This document shows, in pieces, positions 36,525 to 45,621 of a stretch of DNA of 64,000 nucleotides. The stretch spans positions 658,638 to 722,637 of the forward strand of contig DATALT010000002.1 of the NCBI GenBank assembly GCA_036260945.1, read 5' to 3'. Origin of the DNA: Candidatus Babeliales bacterium. Its GTDB lineage: Bacteria > Babelota > Babeliae > Babelales > JACPOV01. Every line of letters begins with the position of its first letter. Position 1 is the first letter of the stretch. The notes under the pieces are model-generated. The model was given only the letters and a program-made list of their open reading frames with translations, was not told the origin of the DNA and ran no database searches. The position numbers were made by a program, and so were the translations under genes.

Positions 36525-36564
36525 AAAAAAAACCCCTATCCAGACAGAACGTCGTGGACAGGGG
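36525..36564 (-). terminator. Rho-independent terminator of the ferredoxin-ligase-glycosyltransferase operon
   Basis: On the minus strand CCCCTGTCCA pairs with TGGATAGGGG (one mismatch) and is followed by eight T. It lies 155 nt after the stop of the 36719 gene; the stretch between holds nothing else I can see. Confidence 0.75.
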
Positions 36565-36718
36565 AAATGGAGGTTATCTAATTAAATTGAATAATAAATT
36601 ATTCTGTGTTGATGATACATCAAGCACACACAAAAATCAAATTTTATTCCGATCGCGCTTGCAACTGCATCATCAAGAAAAAACATATCAAAATATTATT
36701 TCAAAATGCAAATATTTT

Positions 36719-37834
36719 CTACTTTTTCCCAGAAAGTCTTTCATAGAGCTCAAAGTAAGAATCTGCCATTCGCTCAAATCTAAACTCGCTTGCTATAGTA
36801 GCCATTCCAGCCTGCCCGAGTGCAGCAGCCGAGGACCTGTCGGCCATGAGCGCACATAGATTATCGTAAAGAAGGGGGCCATCATTTGAGGGTAAAAGAA
36901 GCCCATTTTTTTTATGTTGAATGACATCGTGCTCTAACTGCGCGTTGGTAACCACACAGGGCACCCCAATACTCATCGCCTCCAGGAGCGCGATTGAAAT
37001 ACCTTCTTTTATCGAAGGTTGAACGAAGCAGTCAAAAATAGGATAAAAGCCGATCGCATTTTTTCCTATGATAAAAATAGTAACCTCGCCTACATTCAAT
37101 TTCTGGGCAAGAGAGCGAAGATGGGCTTCCTGCGGGCCACCGCCAACTAAAATTAAGCGGGTTAAGGGATTATTCTTGTGAATCTTTGCAAATATTTCGA
37201 TCAAGAATGAATAATTTTTGAGTGGGACAAAACGGCCTACTGAGCCAAATACAAAATTGTTTTCATTAAGGCCCAAACTTTCTCTACAGACAAGATTTTT
37301 TTCACTTTTATTGCGTATTCGATCACTGTCAATGCCGTTTTTAATAATGCGAACACGATGCGCGGGCATAAAGCGATAATCGTTCATGGTGCGGCAAATT
37401 CCTTCTGAAACTGCGATAATTTCATCTGCCAACCAAAGGGAGAGCGAATCGATCGCATTTCGCACCAAACCGTTTTGATCATGGTTATTGTGAAGCACAC
37501 AAATGACCGGAATACCTTTAAGTTTTCCGATTATTCGGCTTGCCACGTTTGCAGCCCAAAGCGATGCGTGTATGCAAGTGGGTTTTTCTAAATCAATTGC
37601 TCGATAAAGCGCAACCCAAAAAAACGGATCGAATGCGCAAAAATAGCCCTTAACATGATAGGTTTTTATGCCGAGCCCAGTAATACGTTCTACAAACGGG
37701 CCTTCGTGAAAATAAATCGCTGCTTGCTGAATGTTTTTTTCTTGAAGACGCTCCACTAAATCATAGAGCAAACTTTCAGCGCCCCCCATTTTCAGACTTG
37801 AAATGATATGAAGTACTTTAACTACGCTCCCCAT
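36719..37834 (-). CDS. Glycosyltransferase, GT4 family
   Basis: 371 aa. N-terminal VLHIISSLKMGGAESLLYDL holds the GGAE motif; CIHASLWAANVASR and VICVLHNNHDQNG follow. The C-terminal domain has FGSVGRFVPLKNYSFLIE, LILVGGGPQEAHLR and PSIKEGISIALLEAMSIGVP, the UDP-sugar binding EGxxxxxxE region. It starts 3 nt after the acyl-CoA ligase stop, so the two are surely co-transcribed with the ferredoxin. A lipid or glycolipid product would fit the operon, but the substrate is unknown. Confidence 0.88.
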   Translation of the reverse strand: MGSVVKVLHIISSLKMGGAESLLYDLVERLQEKNIQQAAIYFHEGPFVERITGLGIKTYHVKGYFCAFDPFFWVALYRAIDLEKPTCIHASLWAANVASRIIGKLKGIPVICVLHNNHDQNGLVRNAIDSLSLWLADEIIAVSEGICRTMNDYRFMPAHRVRIIKNGIDSDRIRNKSEKNLVCRESLGLNENNFVFGSVGRFVPLKNYSFLIEIFAKIHKNNPLTRLILVGGGPQEAHLRSLAQKLNVGEVTIFIIGKNAIGFYPIFDCFVQPSIKEGISIALLEAMSIGVPCVVTNAQLEHDVIQHKKNGLLLPSNDGPLLYDNLCALMADRSSAAALGQAGMATIASEFRFERMADSYFELYERLSGKK

Positions 37835-37837
37835 TTT

Positions 37838-39415
37838 TTAGTCTCTTATCGTGTGATTTGCTAATTCAGCGCGAAGCTTCTTTTTATCTATTTTTCCCAG
37901 CGCGGTCATTGGTAAATCGTCCATCACAATAAATTTTCTCGGAATCTTATAAGGAGCTAAATTGCGGCCACATAATTCTTTCAGCTGCTTTTCAATATCG
38001 GCCACTTTTTCTTTCAGCGCTATAAACGCTACCGGAATCTCACCTATTGCTTCATCTTTTTTTCCTACTACCGCCACCTTGATCACCGCCGGATGGCCCA
38101 TAATAATATTTTCGATTTCCTGCGGATAGATAATGAGCCCTTTATTCTTGATAATATCCCTCTCGCGCCCAAAAATTACGAGGCGACCTTGATCATCAAA
38201 ATAGGCGCAGTCGCCAGTATTCAGCCATCCATCCTGCATCACTGCTGCGGTTTGCTCAGGCGCGTTATAGTAACCAAGCATCACGTTGCCGCCCTTCACC
38301 CAGAGCAACCCTTTCTTACCGTAGGGAACTTCGTTATTCTCTCCGTCACGAATCGAACAATCGATGCCAATCGCCGGACGGCCGACTGTATTTGGATCGC
38401 ACAATTCCTCGTCAAAGTTAATCGCGATTAATGGCGACGTTTCGGTCATTCCATAGCCGTTACTAATTTTTCGGCGATAAATAATTTCAAAACCGGTACG
38501 AATTTTATCGGGCATCGCATCGCCACCCGAAACAAAGTATCGAACGGAACTAAAATCTATGGTGCGCATCAAACAAAATAGGCCGTACATTGCAGGAACG
38601 CCAAGCACCGCGGTAGGTTTATGGCTTAACCCATGAAGAATGTATTTGCGGTCAATTTTGGGCACAATAATAACGCTTGCACCAACTACTAAGTTTCCCC
38701 AAACACATGCAAATTGCGCAAAGCTGTGAAAAAATGGCAAAACGCCAAACACCCGATCTTCTGGGTGAACGTCTAAAATTGCTAAACCTTGCATGATATT
38801 GGTCAGAATACATTTAGTGCTCAGCATCACCCCTTTTGGAACGCCGGTCGTTCCGGAAGTATAAAGGAGTACCGCAATTTCATCTTCTGCCCGTTCAGGA
38901 ATTTCAAGATTCTTCAATTGATCATCGGATGGAGATGGAAATTGCGCCATTTGATCTGCGGATATGAGCGGTGGAAGTTCTCGAGCAATGAGTTTTATTT
39001 TATCAGCAAGCTGGGTGCCTGCAAGGAGCGCTTTTGGTTGTGCATCGCTGATAATATGATCGAGTTCTTTTTCATGTAAATAAGTGTTGAGTGGGGCCAC
39101 AACCGCGCCGGTTTGCCATGCACCATAATAAGCAATATAAAAATCAACCGAATTTTCAAAAAGTACGCAAACCCGATCCCCGGCTTTTACTCCCATTTGC
39201 GTTAGCGCAAGAGTAACGGCAGTCGCTCGCTCATAAAGTTTTTTATAGCTAACCACTCCCTCATCAGCAATGAGCGCTGGCCTATCGGCAAACTTAGTTG
39301 CTGCTCTTTTTAATAAATGCCCCGCAAAAATAAACGAACCGTTACGGGAAAATTCAGACTTTAAATGATCGAATCGGCCAATTTCGGCCCGAGAATGGCG
39401 CACCTGCATACTCAT
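37838..39415 (-). CDS. AMP-forming acyl-CoA ligase (FadD-like)
   Basis: 525 aa of the ANL superfamily, activating a carboxylic acid to an acyl-adenylate and then thioester. Visible motifs: YTSGTTGVPKGVML (A3), GYGMTETSPL (A5), LNTGDCAYFDDQGRLVIFGR (A7-A8 with hinge) and PMTALGKIDKKKLR carrying the C-terminal catalytic lysine (A10). Long-chain fatty acid is the likely substrate from overall similarity, but carrier-protein loading is possible. Its ATG overlaps the ferredoxin stop (TAATG). Confidence 0.88.
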   Translation of the reverse strand: MSMQVRHSRAEIGRFDHLKSEFSRNGSFIFAGHLLKRAATKFADRPALIADEGVVSYKKLYERATAVTLALTQMGVKAGDRVCVLFENSVDFYIAYYGAWQTGAVVAPLNTYLHEKELDHIISDAQPKALLAGTQLADKIKLIARELPPLISADQMAQFPSPSDDQLKNLEIPERAEDEIAVLLYTSGTTGVPKGVMLSTKCILTNIMQGLAILDVHPEDRVFGVLPFFHSFAQFACVWGNLVVGASVIIVPKIDRKYILHGLSHKPTAVLGVPAMYGLFCLMRTIDFSSVRYFVSGGDAMPDKIRTGFEIIYRRKISNGYGMTETSPLIAINFDEELCDPNTVGRPAIGIDCSIRDGENNEVPYGKKGLLWVKGGNVMLGYYNAPEQTAAVMQDGWLNTGDCAYFDDQGRLVIFGRERDIIKNKGLIIYPQEIENIIMGHPAVIKVAVVGKKDEAIGEIPVAFIALKEKVADIEKQLKELCGRNLAPYKIPRKFIVMDDLPMTALGKIDKKKLRAELANHTIRD

Positions 39416-39600
39416 TATTCCTCATACTTAATAACGGCAACAGGACATGCAAGCGCAGCTTCTTTAATCTGCTCTTTGTGCGCGTTAAAATTAGCTTCTT
39501 TTTTTACACGACAAATATCGGTAACCTCAAAAACCTCGGGCGTTATAAATTCACAGGCGCCACAGGTAATACATCCGGGCTGAATAGTAACTTTTTTCAC
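39415..39600 (-). CDS. Single-cluster ferredoxin (61 aa)
   Basis: Three cysteines in CITCGAC and a fourth in LACPVAVI, with the PEVFEV region typical of one-cluster [4Fe-4S] ferredoxins. It is overlapped by the acyl-CoA ligase start, so it heads the operon. Electron carrier; its partner enzyme is not evident here, which makes the linkage odd. Confidence 0.9.
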   Translation of the reverse strand: MKKVTIQPGCITCGACEFITPEVFEVTDICRVKKEANFNAHKEQIKEAALACPVAVIKYEE

Positions 39601-39801
39601 AAATATTCCTTCGGATAATCAAGCCACGACAATGGCTTTTTATTATTTACCATAAAGTTTTTTTCAACATTTATCAAAAAACTCGTGGCTCGTGGCAAAA
39701 GTAATCGAACTGTTTAAGGTTTTTGCTATACTTTGTTTTTAACTGAAATCGTAAACAATCTGCCTATTTAAATCTTTTGGTATATCAACCGAGGATAAAC
39801 T

Positions 39802-40497
39802 GTGAGAAAGTTTTTCTTATTCGTTTTGTGTTACGCATTTTTTCAAACAAATGCAATGGAGCTTACTCCTAAAACTCCGGCTCCGATCATTTTTAATAAA
39901 CTTGCATGGCAACTTATTTTTCGCACGATTATTGATACAACTAATGAACAAGAGTTTGCAAAAAATACCCGCCTCATTAAAAATGAGATGCACAAAATAG
40001 CCCTTTGTTGCAGCGAGTTGAACAAAATGGTAAAGGATTTAGAGTCTGATGATTCTTTGAATAACTATTTTATTTCACAACTGGCGCCAAACATCAAATT
40101 CAAGAATTCCCAGCTTAATGATCTAGGATCCAAGAAAATGCTAGCGGCGGCCCATATCGGCACACCTTCAGCATTAAAAACCTTGGAAAAGCAACTCAAA
40201 GAGGGACCGCTCACATCGATCAAGCTCCTTTTGGATGCGAAATTTAAATCGCGACAATGTTTCGTGCCTTGGTATTGGCATTGCAGTAATATATGTGGTG
40301 GTGAGTATGAAACCACGGTCTCCATAGCTGAAGCGTTAGCGGACGTTTTGAAAAACTTTCCTAAGACAACTCAATTATTTTGCCACAACGTTTTGAAGGA
40401 GCGACAGAAAGAAACTCCATCATTTGCAAAAACGAATAGTGTTGCTTCAGAATTGGATAAATTGGCGGCAGCGTACGACGAACAGGGAGAATCATGA
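39802..40497 (+). CDS. Exported protein of unknown function (231 aa)
   Basis: GTG start with GAGG 8 nt upstream. Signal peptide (RKFFLFVLCYAFFQTNAM), then helical sequence. A stretch NKLAWQLIFRTII ... IALCCSELNKMVKD has a loose resemblance to an F-box (Leu-Pro-like opening, Cys..Leu end), but key residues are missing and it follows a signal peptide. A C-terminal part holds several cysteines (CFVPWYWHCSNICGG). Its stop overlaps tmk by 4 nt. Function unknown. Confidence 0.65.
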   Translation: MRKFFLFVLCYAFFQTNAMELTPKTPAPIIFNKLAWQLIFRTIIDTTNEQEFAKNTRLIKNEMHKIALCCSELNKMVKDLESDDSLNNYFISQLAPNIKFKNSQLNDLGSKKMLAAAHIGTPSALKTLEKQLKEGPLTSIKLLLDAKFKSRQCFVPWYWHCSNICGGEYETTVSIAEALADVLKNFPKTTQLFCHNVLKERQKETPSFAKTNSVASELDKLAAAYDEQGES

Positions 40498-41159
40498 TAA
40501 CAAAATTAAAGCGTGGCCTTTTTATTGCCATCGAAGGAATTGACGGATCGGGCAAGTCAACCCTAGCACGAACTCTCGCGACACAATTTGAAAAAAAGGG
40601 AATTCCAACGCTTTTAACGCGCGAACCGGGCGGTAGCCAATTGGGAAAATCGCTGCGCGCTATTTTGCAGCATCAAGAAAAGCCGCTCTCGCCAATCGGC
40701 GAATTTTTGCTTTTTGCCGCGGACCGTGCTCAGCATTTTCAAGAAGTGATTATTCCAGCACTTGATGAAAAAAAACTTGTAATTTCTGATCGCTTGAGCG
40801 ATTCATCAATCGTTTATCAAGGATTTGGGAAAGGAGTCGATCGCACCATGATTGCACAAGTAAACCAATGGGCAATGCAAAATATCAAACCAGATTTAGT
40901 AATTTATGTACGCATTGATGCACAAACGGCACACGAACGATTAATTTCGCGCGGCAAAAAACTCACCTCATTTGAACAACAGGCAAACGAATTCACACAG
41001 CGATTGATCGATGGATTTGAAACTCTTTATGCAAACGCAAAAAATGTTATCATAGTTGATAGCAAGCTCGCGCCGAATGAATTGGCAACGTTCACCTTTA
41101 ACCAGATTAACTTATGGCTCACCTCCAATCCCCGCATCACCGACTCAGCGAAGTCTTAA
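40494..41159 (+). CDS. tmk: Thymidylate kinase
   Basis: 221 aa. P-loop GIDGSGKST at 15-23, the TREPGGSQLG motif, and the DRLSDSSIVYQG substrate region identify dTMP kinase, which makes dTDP for DNA synthesis. The LID segment HERLISRGKKL is short. GGGAG precedes the ATG, which overlaps the preceding stop. The 3' end overlaps holB by 46 nt. Confidence 0.95.
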   Translation: MITKLKRGLFIAIEGIDGSGKSTLARTLATQFEKKGIPTLLTREPGGSQLGKSLRAILQHQEKPLSPIGEFLLFAADRAQHFQEVIIPALDEKKLVISDRLSDSSIVYQGFGKGVDRTMIAQVNQWAMQNIKPDLVIYVRIDAQTAHERLISRGKKLTSFEQQANEFTQRLIDGFETLYANAKNVIIVDSKLAPNELATFTFNQINLWLTSNPRITDSAKS

Positions 41160-41893
41160 CGCTGCATCCAGCTCATCTGGTTGTCGGCAACGAGTATGAC
41201 GCAAAAGAAGCGGCAATGTATGCTCTTAAAAACTATTGGTGCGCAAAAAAAGGATGCGGCTCGTGCGTAGCCTGCATTCAATTAAAAGAAAATCAGCATC
41301 ATGGCGTTTATTGGGCTTACCCAGATCCTAATTATACGCTTGATCAGATTGATGAGCTTCTTGAAAAAACGCTTCTTTCGCTAGAGGAAAATGAACATTT
41401 CTTTTTAGTTTTAAAAAAAACCGATTTTTTATCTGCAGCATGTGCTAATCGCATGCTTAAAATTCTTGAAGAGCCACCACGCGGCTATCATTTTATTTTG
41501 TTAGCTGAGCGAACCGATGGATTGCTGGTTACAATTCGTTCGCGCTGCTTGATCACCGATCTTAAATCGATAGCAGCAACGGCCGTTACCCATCCAATCG
41601 CATCACTTTTTGTTTCACTTAATTTTAAGCATCCAGATGTCCTACTGAAACTTCTTGATGAGCATGATTTGCATGATCGGCAAACGCTGGAACTTATTGA
41701 TCAATTGCTTGCTTATTGGCTGGAGAAAGAACAAACGATATATCGAACCAAAGATAACAATGAAAAAAATAGTCGTACTGCAAGCGTTATGGTCGCTGGC
41801 TTAAAAGATGCACTCTTACATCCGCCAATGCCGGGAAGCAGTAAAATTTTCTGGAAAAACTTATACCTTAAAACGCAAAAAAATTACTCTTAA
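41114..41893 (+). CDS. holB: DNA polymerase III delta' subunit
   Basis: 259-aa clamp-loader subunit. The zinc module (CAKKGCGSCVAC), FLVLKKTDFLSAACANRMLK and ILEEPPRGYHFILL match HolB; the P-loop position reads VVGNEYDAKEAA, so ATP binding is lost. The N-terminal strand HPAHLVVG is needed for the fold, which supports the ATG at 41114 despite the 46-nt overlap with tmk. The tmk-holB pairing is common in bacteria. The C-terminal domain is shorter than usual. Confidence 0.88.
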   Translation: MAHLQSPHHRLSEVLTLHPAHLVVGNEYDAKEAAMYALKNYWCAKKGCGSCVACIQLKENQHHGVYWAYPDPNYTLDQIDELLEKTLLSLEENEHFFLVLKKTDFLSAACANRMLKILEEPPRGYHFILLAERTDGLLVTIRSRCLITDLKSIAATAVTHPIASLFVSLNFKHPDVLLKLLDEHDLHDRQTLELIDQLLAYWLEKEQTIYRTKDNNEKNSRTASVMVAGLKDALLHPPMPGSSKIFWKNLYLKTQKNYS

Positions 41894-42023
41894 TCCTGGG
41901 CATTAGATCCTGTTGTGCTTATAGCAAATAAATGTTACCCTTAATCACGCATAATAACTCGCCTAAGCGCATATCAAGAAGACCGTTATTGGATTTATGA
42001 CTTTTAAATATTGGTGAAAAAAT

Positions 42024-42386
42024 ATGAAAAAAATATCATTATTGACAGCACTTATTCTTTGTAATGTCTCCATATTTGGAGGCGGCACTTACAGTAAAAA
42101 CTCTGAGTTAAACGCGAACCATCAAATTTCAGAAACTGAATTTAAGACCTGCAAAGAAAATCTTCCTGTAAAGTTAAAACAATTTGTTGAAGATTTTTCA
42201 AACTGGCCTAAAGAAGATAAAGATAAAATAAAAATAAACGGATTAAGCTTTATGATAAGCGGATTAAGCAAAGAAAAAGAGGCCGCTTATGATGGTAATC
42301 TTGGCTATTGGATAGATTGCAGAACTATAACGCAAAGTCATAGAGAAAATCTTATTTTTTGCTTGCAATATACCAAACAACAATAA
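42024..42386 (+). CDS. Small exported protein (120 aa)
   Basis: Signal peptide (KKISLLTALILCNVSIFGGG), then a polar chain with FVEDFSNWPKEDKDKIKING and three cysteines. A start site GGTGA and a strong terminator directly after it support a single-gene transcript. No family recognised. Confidence 0.6.
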   Translation: MKKISLLTALILCNVSIFGGGTYSKNSELNANHQISETEFKTCKENLPVKLKQFVEDFSNWPKEDKDKIKINGLSFMISGLSKEKEAAYDGNLGYWIDCRTITQSHRENLIFCLQYTKQQ

Positions 42387-42413
42387 ATTGAGCATAAAGT
42401 AACGTAAATTAAG

Positions 42414-42466
42414 GTAGGTCGAGTGTTTGTCACTTAATTAGTGTATACGCTCGGCCTACTTTTTTA
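42414..42466 (+). terminator. Rho-independent terminator
   Basis: GTAGGTCGAGTG pairs with CGCTCGGCCTAC (two G-T pairs), an inner CACT/AGTG stem lies in the loop, and six T follow. It ends the 42024 transcript and separates it from the convergent ThpR remnant. Confidence 0.8.
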
Positions 42467-42467
42467 C

Positions 42468-42745
42468 TTACCGATTTGAGTAAAATATTGCTATTGTCGT
42501 ATGCTCAGATCCTTCTTGAAACAATACCGATTCTTTTAAAGTAAATATCAAAACGGTAGAGCACATTTTTTCCGGCTGTTGCGTATGTAAGTACGCTTCA
42601 AGTCTTTGCGGACCAATAAGTTTTTTGACACGCGCTAAAGTAAGATGCCTGTAAAAAGTTCATTGTGCTTCATTTTTTTTGAATCACGGCAAGCTGCTGC
42701 CGAATTGATTCAGAAAGTTCAATGCTGACAAATAAATGAACACCT
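42468..42745 (-). pseudogene. Remnant of a ThpR/LigT-type RNA 2',3'-cyclic phosphodiesterase (2'-5' RNA ligase)
   Basis: Minus-strand reading directly after rtcB gives HLFVSIELSESIRQQLAVIQ and then a stop, matching the family's N-terminus. A second frame gives HLTLARVKKLIGPQRLEAYL and continues to ESVLFQEGSEHTTIAIFYSN and a stop at 42468. This is the family's second catalytic HxT motif and C-terminal strands. About 80 internal residues, including the first HxT motif, are gone and the frame is broken. It would have formed an operon with archease and rtcB. Confidence 0.75.
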
Positions 42746-42749
42746 ATTA

Positions 42750-44207
42750 TCATCCACCTTTAATTACTGCGATCGGCACTAAACGCGCTACTTTTTTTGC
42801 GATGCCTGCATCATGCACAACATTTACTACTTCTTCAACATCTTTGTAGGCGGTTGGCGCTTCTTCTGCAAGTCCTGCATCAGAATCACATCGCACAATA
42901 ATCCCTTTTGATTCTAATTGCCCCCGAAGTGCAGATCCACGAACCGATTTTTTTGCCGCAAAGCGAGACATTTTTCTTCCAGCCCCATGGCATGAGGAAC
43001 CAAATGATAATTCCATTCCCTTATTCGTGCCAACGAGTACATAAGACGCCGTTCCCATTGTCCCGGGAATTAAAACAGGCTGCCCAACCGGACGATATTT
43101 TGCAGGAACCTCTGGTCTTTCTGCACCGAACGAACGCGTAGCGCCTTTTCTATGAACTAAAAGATCAAGCATCGAACCACCAACCTCGTGTTTCTCTTTT
43201 TTTCCCATGTTGTGCGAAACATCGTACACTAAATTAAGATGTGCATTATCTCCGAGAAGTTCTTGCCATGCTTGCCGCACCCAGTGGCCAATCAAATGTC
43301 TATTTGCCCATGCAAAGTTTGCTGATGCTTGCATTGCTGCAAAATATTCTTGGCCTTCAGGTGATTTAAAAGGAGCGCATACTAACTCCCTATCGGGCAG
43401 TTGTATATTCCATTTTGGTAATAAGGGCATAAATTGGCGTACATAATCTGTGCACGTTTGATGGCCCAAGCCGCGAGAGCCACAATGGATCATCACGGTC
43501 ACTTGATCTTTGCGCAAACCAAAAATCTCTGCCGTTTCAGGATCCAAAATCTCATCAACTTTTTGCACTTCAAGAAAATGATTACCAGAACCGAGCGTTC
43601 CTAATTGATCGGCTCCCCGTTCTTTTGCTTTATCGGAAACGAGATCTGGATTTGCACCGTTCATGAATCCACGCTCTTCGCAATATTCAATATCAGCAGG
43701 CTCGCCAAATCCCTTTTCAAGCATAAAAGGTGCGCCGCGAGCGAGAACGTTATTAAGATCTTTTCCTTTCATCACGACGTTGCCGCCCCGGCCAACGCCT
43801 GATGGTACTGCGTTAAAAAGTGCTGTCGCTAATCGCTCAAGATCTTTTGCAATTTCTTGTTCAGTGACATTTGAACTCAAAAGGCGTACCCCACAATTAA
43901 TATCGTAACCAATTCCCCCCGGCGATATGACACCGCCATGATCAATAGCGGTCGCTGCAACGCCGCCGATTGGAAACCCGTATCCTTCGTGAATATCTGG
44001 CATGGCGAGCGCATAATTAACGATACCAGGCAATGTCGCAACGTTCACTAATTGCCAAAGAGAACGATCAATGCCGATATCTTTCAGCATGCGTTCAGTA
44101 GCGAAAATGCGTGCTGGTACCAGCATATCTGCGCGAAAAGTACGAGGAATCTCATAAAGATATTTTTCGATTTTTATCAAATCGGCTTGAGTTATTTTTT
44201 CTGCCAT
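42750..44207 (-). CDS. rtcB: RNA-splicing/repair ligase RtcB
   Basis: 485 aa. RtcB joins RNA ends with 2',3'-cyclic phosphate or 3'-phosphate to 5'-OH using GTP and manganese. Visible motifs: metal-site YDINCGVRLL (Asp102, Cys105), HCGSRGLGHQ at about 238-247, LGSGNHFLEV, and SSCHGAGRKMSR with the His (about 407) that becomes guanylylated. Length is normal. AAAGGA precedes the ATG. The activator archease is encoded just upstream and a decayed ThpR-like gene lies just downstream, so this is an RNA end-repair locus. Confidence 0.96.
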   Translation of the reverse strand: MAEKITQADLIKIEKYLYEIPRTFRADMLVPARIFATERMLKDIGIDRSLWQLVNVATLPGIVNYALAMPDIHEGYGFPIGGVAATAIDHGGVISPGGIGYDINCGVRLLSSNVTEQEIAKDLERLATALFNAVPSGVGRGGNVVMKGKDLNNVLARGAPFMLEKGFGEPADIEYCEERGFMNGANPDLVSDKAKERGADQLGTLGSGNHFLEVQKVDEILDPETAEIFGLRKDQVTVMIHCGSRGLGHQTCTDYVRQFMPLLPKWNIQLPDRELVCAPFKSPEGQEYFAAMQASANFAWANRHLIGHWVRQAWQELLGDNAHLNLVYDVSHNMGKKEKHEVGGSMLDLLVHRKGATRSFGAERPEVPAKYRPVGQPVLIPGTMGTASYVLVGTNKGMELSFGSSCHGAGRKMSRFAAKKSVRGSALRGQLESKGIIVRCDSDAGLAEEAPTAYKDVEEVVNVVHDAGIAKKVARLVPIAVIKGG

Positions 44208-44260
44208 AGCTTCCTTTTTTTACGAACAGCAGGAGGGTTATTTTTGTATGCGAATGTTGA

Positions 44261-44704
44261 TTAAATATCAAAAACGAGTTCTGTGGTCCACCGGCCATCA
44301 GCCATTTTAGTAATATGGCATTCATGATAGGTTACAGCTTTTATTTCTATTTCAAAACCAGAAACCGGAACTCCTTTGAGCGAAGCTTTTAGAGCCTGCG
44401 CACTCAATTCATAAACCACAGCGTCAAGATATGCTTCGTTATGAACATCTGAAAGGTATAATGCCTCAGATAAAAAATTGATAAGAACGTCTTCTAGATT
44501 TTCGCCATAAACATTTAATTCGCGGCTGATGGGAAGATCGTTGCAAACAAGGAGATTATTTTTTTGACTACAATTTGGTGCCGAAGGCCCAATTGATTGA
44601 AACATACCAATAAGCGCATTTTTAAATAATTCTTCATACGTCGAGCCAAAAACGCGAATTTTCAAATCGGCTGTATGCGACTCTACCTGAAATTTTTTTT
44701 GCAC
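44261..44704 (-). CDS. Archease, RtcB activator
   Basis: 147 aa. HTADLKIRVFGSTYEELFKN is the archease N-terminal motif with its metal-binding Asp; the centre holds ENLEDVLINFLSEALYL and the end IEIKAVTYHECHI ... LVFDI, the conserved AVTYH and terminal Asp-Ile. It helps RtcB form the guanylylated intermediate and turn over. It precedes rtcB by about 50 nt on the same strand. Confidence 0.93.
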   Translation of the reverse strand: MQKKFQVESHTADLKIRVFGSTYEELFKNALIGMFQSIGPSAPNCSQKNNLLVCNDLPISRELNVYGENLEDVLINFLSEALYLSDVHNEAYLDAVVYELSAQALKASLKGVPVSGFEIEIKAVTYHECHITKMADGRWTTELVFDI

Positions 44705-44736
44705 TTCGCTTACTCCCCTTTTTTACAAAAAAATCT

Positions 44737-45048
44737 CTACGAAACGGAACAACCTGAGACGCTAACGGTTATCGTGTCATCTGTTTTTTTGGTACCTCTA
44801 CTATCACTGGGTTGGGTGCAATTTAATTCATTATTTTCCGAACCAACGTATGGGTAATAATGTGCACCTTGTGAGGCGCTACCAAAATCGAATTCAGGAT
44901 TTTGAACGGTTGACAAAATTACCTTCGTGGCAATGGAGACCGCATGTTGATTGTTTTTTTTAGATTCTTTTTCATTTTCAATAGGGCCAACCGCATTTAC
45001 CAAAACGGATGAGCCAAAAAATACTATTCCTAAGAGATTATATTTCAT
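44737..45048 (-). CDS. Small exported protein (103 aa)
   Basis: Signal peptide (KYNLLGIVFFGSSVLVNAVG), then a polar chain with FDFGSASQGAHYYPYVG and Thr/Ser-rich end with two cysteines. AAAGGA lies 7 nt before ATG 45048, which decides this start. No family recognised. Confidence 0.6.
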   Translation of the reverse strand: MKYNLLGIVFFGSSVLVNAVGPIENEKESKKNNQHAVSIATKVILSTVQNPEFDFGSASQGAHYYPYVGSENNELNCTQPSDSRGTKKTDDTITVSVSGCSVS

Positions 45049-45157
45049 CGAAGGGTCCTTTGTTGTAAGGAGATGTGCAGAGTGAACGATCGATAAGTAT
45101 ACTGGCAAATGCAAAGAATCTGTAGCACTATTTGGCTGAACGAAATGTCATAAAGCC

Positions 45158-45451
45158 TCAAGAATTACCTGAGCTGGGGGTTCTTAACTGCAAGCGCATG
45201 AGTTGAGTTGCTGCATTTGGAGTTTGATGCTGAAGCGGTGCGATTTGTGCCAAAGATTGAAAATTTGGAGTGCTGTAATTAGTCCCTGGAAAATCTGCCC
45301 AGTATTGTCCAGTTTGTGTAAAAATAACCCCATAACCAATCAGAGTAGTAACAGTGGGCACCGCTTGATTTAATCCTGAGGCGATTGGGCTCGAAACGCC
45401 ACTCGCCGTCCATGCAGTTAGCATTATAAAAGTTAATAATCTCAGTTTCAA
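45158..45451 (-). CDS. Small exported protein (97 aa)
   Basis: TTG start with AAAAGGG upstream. Signal peptide (KLRLLTFIMLTAWTASGVSS), then a Gln/Thr/Ala-rich chain (APLQHQTPNAATQLMRLQ) without cysteines. Same small-secreted-protein style as its neighbour at 44737. Function unknown. Confidence 0.5.
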   Translation of the reverse strand: MKLRLLTFIMLTAWTASGVSSPIASGLNQAVPTVTTLIGYGVIFTQTGQYWADFPGTNYSTPNFQSLAQIAPLQHQTPNAATQLMRLQLRTPSSGNS

Positions 45452-45621
45452 AATATGCCCTTTTGAAAAAATAATAATTTATTGAAATGAAAAGTATGGC
45501 AATCATTATAAGATAAATTCATCGGTTATTCAACTCGGTGCTTTTGCATAATCATTGATCTGGAAGCCATAAATATCTAAACTACATGAACGGCGAACCA
45601 CTTTTTAAGGATTCCGAATCG

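Noticed and set aside
39880..40040. F-box-like stretch in the 39802 protein
   Set aside because: The Leu-Pro opening is missing, the match is by eye only, and it directly follows a signal peptide, so I do not claim a host-directed F-box effector.
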